DNA of 23,040 nt, from positions 1 to 23,040 of the forward strand of contig CANOBT010000089.1 of the NCBI GenBank assembly GCA_947564305.1, in the 5' to 3' direction. The DNA is from an uncultured Lachnospiraceae bacterium. Its GTDB lineage: Bacteria > Bacillota_A > Clostridia > Lachnospirales > Lachnospiraceae. Position numbers and translations under genes: made by a program. Below are positions 1 to 8,780 of this stretch, one piece after another; the stretch's first letter is position 1; each line of letters starts with the position of its first letter. Below the pieces are notes generated by a model. It made no database searches, was not told the DNA's origin, and saw only the letters and a program-made list of their open reading frames with translations.

Positions 1-32
1 TAACTTTAAGTGCCAGCTCTATTTTCTATGCC

Positions 33-69
33 TGTTACCCTCTGAACAGTAACAAGTGATTTGTCAGAG
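33..69 (+). other. two competing short inverted repeats upstream of the RT gene
   Basis: TGTTAC (33-38) can pair with GTAACA (49-54) across a 10-nt loop, and CTCTGA (40-45) with TCAGAG (64-69) across an 18-nt loop; the two are mutually exclusive. Some defence RTs use an upstream structured RNA as template, so folds here deserve notice. These stems are only 6 bp, could occur by chance, and lie upstream of the best promoter, so they may not be in the RT transcript. Confidence 0.2.
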
Positions 70-91
70 TGGAATTTATAGTCGAATTATG

Positions 92-120
92 TTGATAATT
101 AGAAAACGATGGTATATCAT
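92..120 (+). promoter_or_regulatory. candidate sigma-A promoter for the RT-primase-nitrilase gene
   Basis: TTGATA (92-97) and TATCAT (115-120) are separated by 17 bp, and each matches five of six consensus bases. Transcription would start near 127, giving a leader of about 90 nt before the ATG at 217. No operator is recognised. Confidence 0.45.
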
Positions 121-204
121 TTTAATAGTGGTGCTTTATGGAAGTTATAGAAACATAAACGGTATGAGATTATTCGAAATAAAAACAGATTTTTGGGTTT
201 TAAA

Positions 205-209
205 AGGAG
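205..209 (+). promoter_or_regulatory. ribosome binding site deciding the start of the giant RT gene
   Basis: AGGAG sits 7 nt before the ATG at 217. It lies only 1 and 4 nt from the ATGs at 211 and 214, and 12 nt inside the frame that opens with TTG at 193. Spacing therefore favours ATG 217. Confidence 0.6.
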
Positions 210-216
210 AATGATG

Positions 217-3200
217 ATGCAAAAAACAATGAATGAGTACTATTGTTATCTAAGCAAAAAAATTACGCTCCATGAAGCATGTAAAGTATTGGGGATTGAA
301 CTGATTCCATCTGGTGCTGACTATATTTGCCGCTGTTTTTTTCATGATGATGAGCATCCGTCTATGCATCTATATACGAAAAGTAACAGCTATTATTGTT
401 TTCAGTGTGGAGCAAATGGAAATCTGTTTTCATTTATTAAAGGGAAGCTTGGATGCAGCTTTTTAGAAAGTGTACAATGGATAGAAAAACATTATCCAGA
501 AGTGTTAAGTGAAAAACCTACGATAGATGAGCAGAATATAGATGGATACGAAATAGCACGAAACTACTACTGTGTCATGTCGGAAGAAGAAGAGCAGGGG
601 TTAAGTGCTTTTGTAAAAGAACGAAAGTTTACTAAAAAGCTGTTGAATGATGCGGAAATTTATTATGCTAAAGGACGAAAGTTACAGCATTTACTTAATA
701 AAAGAGATCAATTTATTGAGCAGAAAAATAAATTGGAAGAAAAACAATTATTAAAAAGAGTGCCTAATCAGATGCATCATATCAATGTGGAAAGATATGA
801 AGATTATTTTATAGCAGACCGTATAATGATTACACTTCGTAATGATCGAAATGAAATTATCGGTTTCGCAGGTAGAAGCATCGGAGAACAGGATAAACCT
901 AAATATTTATTTACAAAAAGATTAGATAAGAAACATTTATTATATCGATTAAATCATGTAAAAAGGAAATATTCAAAAGACCGAAAACCGCAGACTCTGT
1001 ATATTGTGGAAGGAATCTTTGACGCTCTGCGGTTGGAAAAAAATAATCAGGCGGCAGTGGCAGTATTGGGGAGCCATCTAACTCAAACACAGACAAGTCT
1101 TATTGAAGAATATGTGAAGTCTTCGGATTATGCGGTGAATCTGTGTGTGTTTATGGATTCTGATGAGGCCGGGTTAAAAGGAAATTATGAAACTATTCGG
1201 AATTTGTGGAAGCGAAGTGCCCTAAGAAAATGCAATATAAATGTAAACGTAATTACAAGCGGTGAGAAAGATCCAGATGAATATTACAGCATACGCAGGA
1301 AAGAAGAAAATGAGGGAATAGCGACCTACTCGGTATTTGAATATCTATTTAGATATCATTTGAGAAATGAAGAGACAACATTAGCCGAGGTTGATATACA
1401 AGAGGAATACGCATCAAAAACCGTAGAAGAAAAAATCAATATTTTGCATAAAATAGAGAGTTTTTTACTTGATGATGAGTGGCGGGAAATCATAGGAAGG
1501 TATCACTCTCTATATGCAGAAGGAAAACAAGATGTCAATGTGCCGGAGGACTTTTCGTTCGGTTTAATAAAAGGATATGTCCAAGGGGAGAATGCGGAAA
1601 AGTATTGCGGAGAGGAAAAAAGAGACTATCTGTACCATATGCGTAATGCTTTGCAGATAGCCAGAACCAGTTACGAACGTGAGGATATCAGACTGGATGA
1701 ATGGACATGGGATCGTATTGAGATTTGTGCGGATGCGTTTTTTGTACATTTTTATGAGGATTTATTGGCAAACGAATTAAGTCCGCGCACGATTCAAATT
1801 CCAATGATAGAGGCAATGACTCCTAAAAAGTTGGATGTTCAAAGAAGAAAGTTGCTTTATTGTCATGAAGAGTTGGTTTTACAGCAATATGTGCTGAACG
1901 AATTGTTATCAAGAGGAAGCTATTCTCAATATGAAGAGTTTATTCCGGCAATTAGATATCAGTCCGGCCGTGGTACCTATATGACGGGGTATGGGTATCA
2001 AGATATAGATGAGGTGGTAAGTTTTGCATATCAGATAGATATGTCAGCTATTAACGGAGACTCTAAGATAGAAAATGGTATGTACCGTCCCTTTTATGAT
2101 TGTTGGAAAGATTATATTCAATATGTGCAGGACGGAATCCAACGGTTGAATGGAAATACAGTATATCGTGTAAAACTTGATATAAAAGGGTTTTACGATA
2201 ATATCAAGCGGCATATCGTAAGAAATGCTTTATATAAACCTTTCCAACAGGCATTAAGGAAAGATGAAAGTAAATTTTCATGCTTTCGTGGAAAAGAGAA
2301 TGATCCGGATGGAGACTCTTGTGCAAGAAATCTGCTAGAATGGATTCTTTCAGAGTTATTTAAAACAGAATATTATAGTGCTGAAGATGGAAAACTATAT
2401 AAGAAAGCAGATGAAAATTGCGCAATCCCACAAGGACCGAATTTGTCTGCCTATATCGCTAATGTGGTTTTATTTGAGGTAGATAAAAAGGTATACGAGA
2501 TGGTAAAAGAAGCGAATGCAAAATGTGAAGAGGATAAAATTGTAGTCCGCTACTGTAGGTATGTGGATGACATGATTATTATTTCTTCGAATCCATCTAT
2601 CTTGCTGCGTATTAAAGATGTGATACATTCCGCTTTATATCAATTAGGTCTAGAACTTAGTCCTAAAACAGATTCGGAAGAAGGAATTTCAAAAGAAGAA
2701 GCGTTGGAGTGGACTGTGGATGAAAGAGGCGGTTTAGGGGTATCCGCAGCATTTGATATGGCCGATGATTCTTTGGATTCTGTGTTAGATGAATGTGACG
2801 AATATGATGTTACTGACAGAAGAGAGGCTCTGCGGCTGCTGCGAAGTACCTTAAGTCCAATGATTTACGAAGGCTTAAAAACGGAAATAGATTTTATGAA
2901 ATTATTGGAAATTGTTTTTAAGACGGGAGAAATCAGGATTAACGATATTATAAGATTTTCGGAACTTATGTTATATCATGCTGCTGAAAATACGTCTGAT
3001 ATCTGGGAGAATTATGTTGGCTTATGGGAACAAGGAATGCAATATTGTCCGTCAGATTCTATACTTCGGACAGAAGGGATGTCTGCTTATGTATTTCTGG
3101 AAGGGTGCTGTCGAATTTTGAAACAGCAGAATCAAACAAAGCAAGCAGAAAGTTATTCTTTATGGAAAAAATCTGAAACAAAGATCCGTGAGACATTGCA

Positions 3201-6200
3201 AGGTGTAGATATCTGGCAGAACATAGAAGAGATTCATGAAAAAGAGTTACTGAAAAAGAATGCCTGGGTTCTGAACTTAAAACTGATAGAGTTACATATT
3301 CTGTCAGGCAATGAGCAGACAATATCTCTGGATATAGAAAGTAATGAATATCTGGAACGATGGCTGTGGTATATGAAAAAGTCACAGAAAATGAAACTTG
3401 ATAAACCGCAGCACAAAGAACTGCAACGCGGGGAAAAAGAAGAAAATATTCTGCGGGATTTCCATTATGTTGTTTCGTCATATTTAAAAGCAAAGGAATC
3501 AGCTGATATCGAGGAAATCAATAGCCAAATGCAAACATTTGAAGAGTCATATCGTAAAAACTCTAGGATAGTTGGAAAGAATGTGTTGATTGACTGCATT
3601 CGAATCTGGTGCATTCCAATGACGAAAACGGAGAAAAATGTGGATGTAGCTTTCCGTGTATTGGTGAACTTGCTAAGACCTGAGATAAAAGCAGAAACCG
3701 TAGGAAATATTGGTGTATTCAATCATTATTTGTTTGATGCAAAGAAAGAAACGCTTCTGCCTGTGTATCCTGGTGTGCACTATCCGGGGATTATGGCGGT
3801 TAAGGAGAACTCATTCAAATTAAAAATTATTGCATCAAGAATTGATTTTATGATTCAAGAAGAAGCCAAGAATGTATTAGATGAAACTCGTTGGATAGAA
3901 AGTACTGATAAAATATTGGAGATAGAACAAGAGCAGAAGGCGCTCAAACGTTTTGACTTTCCGGCGGGGGCAGATTCAGAGAAATACATTAGTTTAGATA
4001 AGTATTGTAATAATGAAAATAACAGTCCCAGGACTGTTTTAGAATATTTAGTAGAGCTGTATTCTCTGTTGAAAGACGCAATTTTGGAGCAGCAGAAAAA
4101 GTTGTCGAATCAAAAGCTTGTCCTTTCGAAAAACAATGTTTTTATAGTGAAGAATAATGAGGGTGTATCTAAAATTGAGTTAGGAATATCCTATTTGATA
4201 CCTAGTGAAGTATCAAATGATGTGGTCGCTCAGGAAAAGGAAGAAGGAAGTTATATTTTAAAAACAGTAAATGAAAGGGGTGCAGCTTTTTGGATTGCAG
4301 GTTATTTGTTGGGAGATGCCTGCCATTCACAGAATATAATACTTGCGCAAAGGGAAATGGAAGAGCAAGAGCAAAGAGACGCTTCCATGTTGGATTTTTC
4401 CTTTAAAAGATTGCAGGGACATTATCTCCATAAAGGATGCGGCAATAGAAGTGAACATTCATACAGAGAGTCTGTGGAACGTACAATAAAAAATATAGAA
4501 GGATATTTAGAAAATAAGGAAAAAGAAGAACTATATTTAGCCAATGCTATTGCTGTGAACTCTTTTATTAGATTGCGAATGACGGGAGATGAATACAACT
4601 TTACTGACTGCAGCCTGCAGGTGGCAATATGGGCGAAAACGCATCTGCGCCATGAATACAAGGACATTATGTCGTGTATTGAAAAAGAAAATGATTTAAA
4701 GAATACACCTTTTAATTTAGAACGGCGGGTTTCAAAATGGTATTGCTATTTAGCTAAAAATATTCATGAAATCTATGAAAAGGAAAAGAAATTTATCGGT
4801 CTGCAAACTTTGGCAGCAGGTATTTATGCGGATGGTATCTTAATGAATCTCCGTATGCAGGTATTAGAACGTCTTCGTTCATTGGGCAGTATAGAAAGAG
4901 AAAAATTTTTGAAAAGTTCATTTAACCCGCCGCTAAATGAATTTGGTTTAGAAAATGACGAGATTTTGACCATAGCAGGAGAATGGAGTCTTATATGGAA
5001 GAATCTTTTTCAGCTCAATCAAGATAGAAATATTCGTTTTATTACCCATATAGGTTGGGTGATGATGCTTGCCAAATTTTATGAAATCCATGCGGTGGGA
5101 ACAGAAGATAGAAAAAAAGTTCAAAAGAATATCAAAGACATTATAAAAATTTTGAAATTAACATCTTCAGAGGAAACGAATCCAGAAGAATTTCCTTTTG
5201 ACTCTATGTCGGCGTTTTACAGTATATGGTGTGAGGAAAATGTACTAAAACTCATAGAATATTTAAATGAATTAGATGAAACATCTGGAATCAAAGTAGA
5301 AAGTAGAAGCGCTTCTGATTATAGGCAGTCCATAAATGCCGGAAAAGTAACTGTGGCCTGGGGAACTCAAAGTTTTAGGGAAACACCATATTTTTTGACA
5401 TTCAGTAAATTAGGGCATGATATCGGAAACGTAGAGCACAAAATCAGTGATGAAAATCAATTGTGTTTTTCTGCTTCAGTAATAAATGGAAAAGTTGTAG
5501 GCGTTTCAAGTATAGTGGATATTTTTGGAAAGAAATTACAGTTATGGGAAAAAGGTTTTGACAAAGATTTCGTGCAGAAGGAACTGAAAGCGGATGCGGA
5601 TGTTAATAGCATGATGTCAGAGGGGAATTTAGAAGAAGAGAGTACACAGGGTAATAAAAATGATTCCACGATATTAGTTGAAGCAGAAGAAGATGACAAA
5701 AGTAGTTATTCCAAAGAAGAGAAGGATAGGATTGAATCAGGAATACAGAGGATTCAGAGAAAGTCCTGGGAAAAGCGAAAGAAAGGATCAAAAGATGCAG
5801 ACCGGATAGCAATCTTTCAGTTTGATATCAATACCAGTTATCTCCCGCCTGATAGAGAAAAATGTCCGATTCCAGATAAAAAAAACGAGACGGATAAAGA
5901 GAATGAGTCAGAAACAAGTCAGACTGAAAATAAAAATAGGAGTTGCAAGGAATTTAGAAGACGAAAACTTCTGGAAAAAGTTTTTGATGCATGTTCCTGC
6001 CTTGGCGTGGATATTCTTTTGCTGCCGGAATATTCCGTACGCCCGGAAACAGTAGAGTGGATGCGGGATGAGATTATCAATAAAAATTACGAATTTTCAG
6101 TATGGGCGGGAACATTTAAAATACCAAAGGACTACCATTTTAATACGAACTATTGGAAAGAAGATTTAAACAATAATTCATTATATTGGCAGTCAGCATT

Positions 6201-7413
6201 ACTTCCGGTTATCTTAAATGTGAAGGGAGAGGATGAAGATAAAAACGAAAAAAGAAATGTGAAAATATTAGCGGAAAGATATAAAAAATATCCTTCAATC
6301 GCATTACATGAGGATATTAATACGATACCGGCTTTTAAAGACATGTTTATACCGCTTATGAAAAGAGGTTTTATATCAGGGAATATGGAGGGTGCGTTAA
6401 ATGACGTCACAGAAGTGATTTGCGCAGAAATGTTTGCGTTGTCTTCACCAGGTAACTATCAGAGCTTTTTAAAAGAGTCTTTTAATGCATACAACAATTA
6501 TACCGAGAATTCGGTTTTCAGCAAAGGGCAGGGTGAAACAGGCAAGAAAGAGAAAGAGTATAAAGATTATGCGGAAAGTTTGATAAATGATTTGAAAGAA
6601 TTTGGATCTTACATATCAGCATATCAAAAAGAGGGAAGAGCAAATCGTACACCGATTGTGCTGATACCGGCATGTACAACAAGAGCGGTTGATTACTATG
6701 TGATTGGGCAGGGAAATTATTTGGCCGCAGGAGTAAAAACAGTTCTCTGCAATTCTTGCAAAACAACAGCGGGAGGAGGAAGCTGTTTTATAGGGCCGGA
6801 TTCATGGGATGACCGAAAACTAAATAAGGGAGAGGAATTGTTGAAGGAAAATACAATATATCATGGACTGAAACCGGGAATCTATATGCAGACATCTAAA
6901 GAACAGTGCAGAGGCGCTTTAGGAGAAAAAGAACAAGCGTTGTTAGTTTGTGATATCAATCCCTATCATGAAAAAACCAATCCAAATATAGAGTCAATGG
7001 TAGATGCTTTTTCAATTGTGGCACATATCCCAATCCTAGAAGAAAAGATATATGTGAAGCAATGTATAGGAAAAAATAAATGTTCTAAAAAAGATGGATT
7101 CGTCATTGAGAAAGAAGGTCAGGAACGAGAAGAGATGAAAAATCTTATGTCAAATATTATAGAACATTGTCAGGACAGGGGGAGTACTACCACTATGACA
7201 GAATCAGATGAAGATGCGGAAAAAATGGAGGAATATCTAAAACGATTAGGGCTTCATTATAACAGTGATTGGCTCTATAAACGGGGAGAGTATTATAAGG
7301 AATTTCATAAGACGAAACCGCAGAGAGGTATAGCCCCAACATTGATTGACTGGATGTATATTGAGATTGATTATCAAGAATTTATGGAGGATAAGAAACA
7401 ATATTTGGTCTGA
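217..7413 (+). CDS. giant fusion: CHC2 zinc ribbon-TOPRIM-reverse transcriptase-nitrilase, DRT1/UG1-like defence protein
   Basis: Predicted cytoplasmic anti-phage protein of about 2,398 residues, numbered from ATG 217. An N-terminal DnaG-type zinc ribbon has C40-x2-H43 and C61-x2-C64. A TOPRIM domain follows with EGIFDA (E265, D269), MDSDEAG (D314, D316) and a later KDPDE. A reverse transcriptase shows LDIKGFYDNI (D655), IPQGP (737-741) and YVDD (782-785). About 870-1790 is unrecognised, largely helical sequence, then an acidic linker. The C-terminus is a carbon-nitrogen hydrolase: RIAIFQFD, LLLPEYS (E1938), RYKKYP (K2024), VICAEMF (C2069) and a GGGSCFIG strand near 2183. RT plus C-terminal nitrilase is known from UG1/DRT type 1 proteins; those I recall are about half this length, and I do not recall the primase-like fusion. 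All catalytic residues are kept and the frame is unbroken, so it is probably active. Whether the TOPRIM part primes, binds or cleaves nucleic acid is unknown. The gene appears monocistronic. Confidence 0.88.
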   Translation: MQKTMNEYYCYLSKKITLHEACKVLGIELIPSGADYICRCFFHDDEHPSMHLYTKSNSYYCFQCGANGNLFSFIKGKLGCSFLESVQWIEKHYPEVLSEKPTIDEQNIDGYEIARNYYCVMSEEEEQGLSAFVKERKFTKKLLNDAEIYYAKGRKLQHLLNKRDQFIEQKNKLEEKQLLKRVPNQMHHINVERYEDYFIADRIMITLRNDRNEIIGFAGRSIGEQDKPKYLFTKRLDKKHLLYRLNHVKRKYSKDRKPQTLYIVEGIFDALRLEKNNQAAVAVLGSHLTQTQTSLIEEYVKSSDYAVNLCVFMDSDEAGLKGNYETIRNLWKRSALRKCNINVNVITSGEKDPDEYYSIRRKEENEGIATYSVFEYLFRYHLRNEETTLAEVDIQEEYASKTVEEKINILHKIESFLLDDEWREIIGRYHSLYAEGKQDVNVPEDFSFGLIKGYVQGENAEKYCGEEKRDYLYHMRNALQIARTSYEREDIRLDEWTWDRIEICADAFFVHFYEDLLANELSPRTIQIPMIEAMTPKKLDVQRRKLLYCHEELVLQQYVLNELLSRGSYSQYEEFIPAIRYQSGRGTYMTGYGYQDIDEVVSFAYQIDMSAINGDSKIENGMYRPFYDCWKDYIQYVQDGIQRLNGNTVYRVKLDIKGFYDNIKRHIVRNALYKPFQQALRKDESKFSCFRGKENDPDGDSCARNLLEWILSELFKTEYYSAEDGKLYKKADENCAIPQGPNLSAYIANVVLFEVDKKVYEMVKEANAKCEEDKIVVRYCRYVDDMIIISSNPSILLRIKDVIHSALYQLGLELSPKTDSEEGISKEEALEWTVDERGGLGVSAAFDMADDSLDSVLDECDEYDVTDRREALRLLRSTLSPMIYEGLKTEIDFMKLLEIVFKTGEIRINDIIRFSELMLYHAAENTSDIWENYVGLWEQGMQYCPSDSILRTEGMSAYVFLEGCCRILKQQNQTKQAESYSLWKKSETKIRETLQGVDIWQNIEEIHEKELLKKNAWVLNLKLIELHILSGNEQTISLDIESNEYLERWLWYMKKSQKMKLDKPQHKELQRGEKEENILRDFHYVVSSYLKAKESADIEEINSQMQTFEESYRKNSRIVGKNVLIDCIRIWCIPMTKTEKNVDVAFRVLVNLLRPEIKAETVGNIGVFNHYLFDAKKETLLPVYPGVHYPGIMAVKENSFKLKIIASRIDFMIQEEAKNVLDETRWIESTDKILEIEQEQKALKRFDFPAGADSEKYISLDKYCNNENNSPRTVLEYLVELYSLLKDAILEQQKKLSNQKLVLSKNNVFIVKNNEGVSKIELGISYLIPSEVSNDVVAQEKEEGSYILKTVNERGAAFWIAGYLLGDACHSQNIILAQREMEEQEQRDASMLDFSFKRLQGHYLHKGCGNRSEHSYRESVERTIKNIEGYLENKEKEELYLANAIAVNSFIRLRMTGDEYNFTDCSLQVAIWAKTHLRHEYKDIMSCIEKENDLKNTPFNLERRVSKWYCYLAKNIHEIYEKEKKFIGLQTLAAGIYADGILMNLRMQVLERLRSLGSIEREKFLKSSFNPPLNEFGLENDEILTIAGEWSLIWKNLFQLNQDRNIRFITHIGWVMMLAKFYEIHAVGTEDRKKVQKNIKDIIKILKLTSSEETNPEEFPFDSMSAFYSIWCEENVLKLIEYLNELDETSGIKVESRSASDYRQSINAGKVTVAWGTQSFRETPYFLTFSKLGHDIGNVEHKISDENQLCFSASVINGKVVGVSSIVDIFGKKLQLWEKGFDKDFVQKELKADADVNSMMSEGNLEEESTQGNKNDSTILVEAEEDDKSSYSKEEKDRIESGIQRIQRKSWEKRKKGSKDADRIAIFQFDINTSYLPPDREKCPIPDKKNETDKENESETSQTENKNRSCKEFRRRKLLEKVFDACSCLGVDILLLPEYSVRPETVEWMRDEIINKNYEFSVWAGTFKIPKDYHFNTNYWKEDLNNNSLYWQSALLPVILNVKGEDEDKNEKRNVKILAERYKKYPSIALHEDINTIPAFKDMFIPLMKRGFISGNMEGALNDVTEVICAEMFALSSPGNYQSFLKESFNAYNNYTENSVFSKGQGETGKKEKEYKDYAESLINDLKEFGSYISAYQKEGRANRTPIVLIPACTTRAVDYYVIGQGNYLAAGVKTVLCNSCKTTAGGGSCFIGPDSWDDRKLNKGEELLKENTIYHGLKPGIYMQTSKEQCRGALGEKEQALLVCDINPYHEKTNPNIESMVDAFSIVAHIPILEEKIYVKQCIGKNKCSKKDGFVIEKEGQEREEMKNLMSNIIEHCQDRGSTTTMTESDEDAEKMEEYLKRLGLHYNSDWLYKRGEYYKEFHKTKPQRGIAPTLIDWMYIEIDYQEFMEDKKQYLV

Positions 7414-7442
7414 GATGGTCTGGGATTTATAAGGTCATATTT

Positions 7443-7696
7443 AGAGAAAAAGACGGTTTACTCCTGGAAGAATGGAACGAATTGTGGCATGAAAAGCTGC
7501 TTGAGGACATTTCTAATAAGGTTTTGAGATGTTTTTTGCATTATTGTAGATGTGAATTTGCTGGTGGAAGATAGAAAGGCTAATATTGAAATTTGTGTCA
7601 ATCCGAACAACTATCCAGTAAATTATAAGGTCGAATATCATTATCGGAGTGTCAGCACTAAGCAGCAGTTAAAGGGACAGGAATTGAATACCTGGA
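7443..7696 (+). pseudogene. remnant of an AlbA_2 (Schlafen-type) ATP/DNA-binding regulator gene
   Basis: Two frames together read as a decayed AlbA_2-domain protein. From 7443 the frame gives EEWNELW, then directly KLLEDISNKV, suggesting an internal deletion of the segment that normally lies between these motifs. A T6 run at 7532-7537 then shifts the frame. Removing one T rejoins it to VDVNLLVEDR, IEICVNPNNYPVNYK and HYRS-STKQQLKG, hallmarks of the family. There is no credible start, and the 3' end stops where a palindromic repeat begins. A GTG-started reading of 7552-7770 exists but is only the tail of this fragment. It lies 30 bp after the RT gene and is probably a relic of an earlier insertion. 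Confidence 0.6.
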
Positions 7697-7724
7697 AAAA
7701 ATTCTCCGCACTGCGGAGAGAATT
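7697..7724. repeat. 28-bp palindromic repeat, copy 1, just upstream of the yhcG ribosome site
   Basis: The core is TCTCCGCA-C-TGCGGAGA (7703-7719). It is identical to 8017-8044 except for the central base. It ends immediately before GGAGG (7725-7729), the ribosome site of the yhcG-like gene, so in RNA it would form a stable hairpin beside the initiation region. It may be an autoregulatory site or a scar of duplication. Confidence 0.75.
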
Positions 7725-7733
7725 GGAGGATTT

Positions 7734-8780
7734 ATGGAACTTGCTAAATATGAGAATAGGCTCTATTTAGAAATCAAAAAGTTGATAGATAATAGTCGCA
7801 ATAAAGTTGCTTCCATTGTTAATTCTGAGATTACAGATTTGTATTGGAAAATTGGAAGTCATATTAATGAAAATATACTTAATAATGAACGTGCAACATA
7901 TGGAAAGCAGATTATAAAATATTTATCAGAAAAGTTGACGCAAGAGTATGGACGTGGATGGAGCGAAAAACAGTTGCGGCATTGTGTGCATTTAGCGATT
8001 ACATTTCCTTATGACGAAAAATTCTCCGCATTGCGGAGAGAATTAAATTGGACATGTATAAAAGCATTAATGTATATAGATGAACCGTTGAAGAGAGATT
8101 TTTATATCGAAATGTGCAAAATGAACCATTGGAATACTCGAACGCTTCAGGATAGAATTAATTCTATGCTGTATGAGAGAACCGCTATTAGCAGAAAGCC
8201 GGATGAGATGATAGTTCAGGAATTGGCATTATTGCAAGAGGAAAATAAATTGACTCCGGATTTAGTGTTTAGAGATCCATATTTTTTGGATTATCTGGGG
8301 CTTGCGGATACCTATTCTGAAAAGGATTTGGAATCTGCAATTATTGCAGAATTGCAGCAGTTCATTATAGAATTGGGGTCTGATTTTGCGTTTATGGCTC
8401 GTCAGAAAAGAATTACGATAGATAATGAAGACTACTATATCGATCTGTTATTTTTTCATAGAAGACTGAAGTGTCTGGTCGCTATTGACCTGAAATTAGG
8501 AAAGTTTGAAGCGGCACATAAAGGACAAATGGAACTTTATTTACGTTGGCTAGAAAAATACGAAATGGTTGAAGGGGAAAATTAGCCGATAGGGTTGATT
8601 TTGTGTTCTGGTAAAAATGAGGAACATATTGAACTGATGAGACTTGATGAAAGTAATATACGAGTTGCGGAGTATATGACAAAACTGCCAGACATGAAGT
8701 TGCTTGAGGCTAAACTAAAACAATCTATTGACAGGGCTAAGAAGAGGCTTGCTTCATCATTAGATTCAAGTCGTTCCTAG
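7734..8780 (+). pseudogene. yhcG: YhcG/DUF1016 PD-(D/E)XK nuclease, interrupted by an amber codon
   Basis: The family pairs an N-terminal DUF1016 helical domain with a C-terminal PD-(D/E)XK nuclease-like domain and is often found near restriction and defence genes. ATG 7734 follows GGAGG by 4 nt. The N-terminal part has the typical IVNSEITDLYWKIG and YGKQIIKYLSEKLTQEYG segments. The nuclease core shows YYIDLLFFHRRLKCLVAIDLK, with D237, D252 and K254. The frame is stopped by TAG at 8583-8585, right after GEN, where the family normally continues with a Pro-Ile-Gly-Leu-Ile-Leu-Cys segment. Exactly that continuation follows in the same frame to TAG 8778-8780, so the full gene would encode 348 codons of protein. 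The truncated 283-residue product keeps the catalytic residues but loses the conserved tail. Confidence 0.85.
8017..8044. repeat. 28-bp palindromic repeat, copy 2, inside yhcG
   Basis: This copy codes for the FSALRREL motif of YhcG (core TCTCCGCA-T-TGCGGAGA, 8023-8039). It matches copy 1 at 27 of 28 positions. The coding copy is probably the ancestor, because its sequence is explained by the conserved peptide. Confidence 0.75.

Noticed and set aside
217..7413. Group II intron maturase, retron or diversity-generating RT
   Set aside because: No intron domain V/VI-like RNA, no maturase X or HNH tail, no msr-msd-like inverted repeats, and no template/variable repeat pair. The nitrilase fusion points to the UG1/DRT1 group instead.
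7552..7770. A separate 72-residue gene starting at GTG 7552
   Set aside because: It is the tail of the AlbA_2 relic after the T-run frameshift, has no ribosome site, and its last codons run through the palindrome and overlap the yhcG start.
8595..8780. A separate small gene after yhcG
   Set aside because: It is in the same frame as yhcG and encodes the conserved YhcG C-terminus beyond an amber codon.
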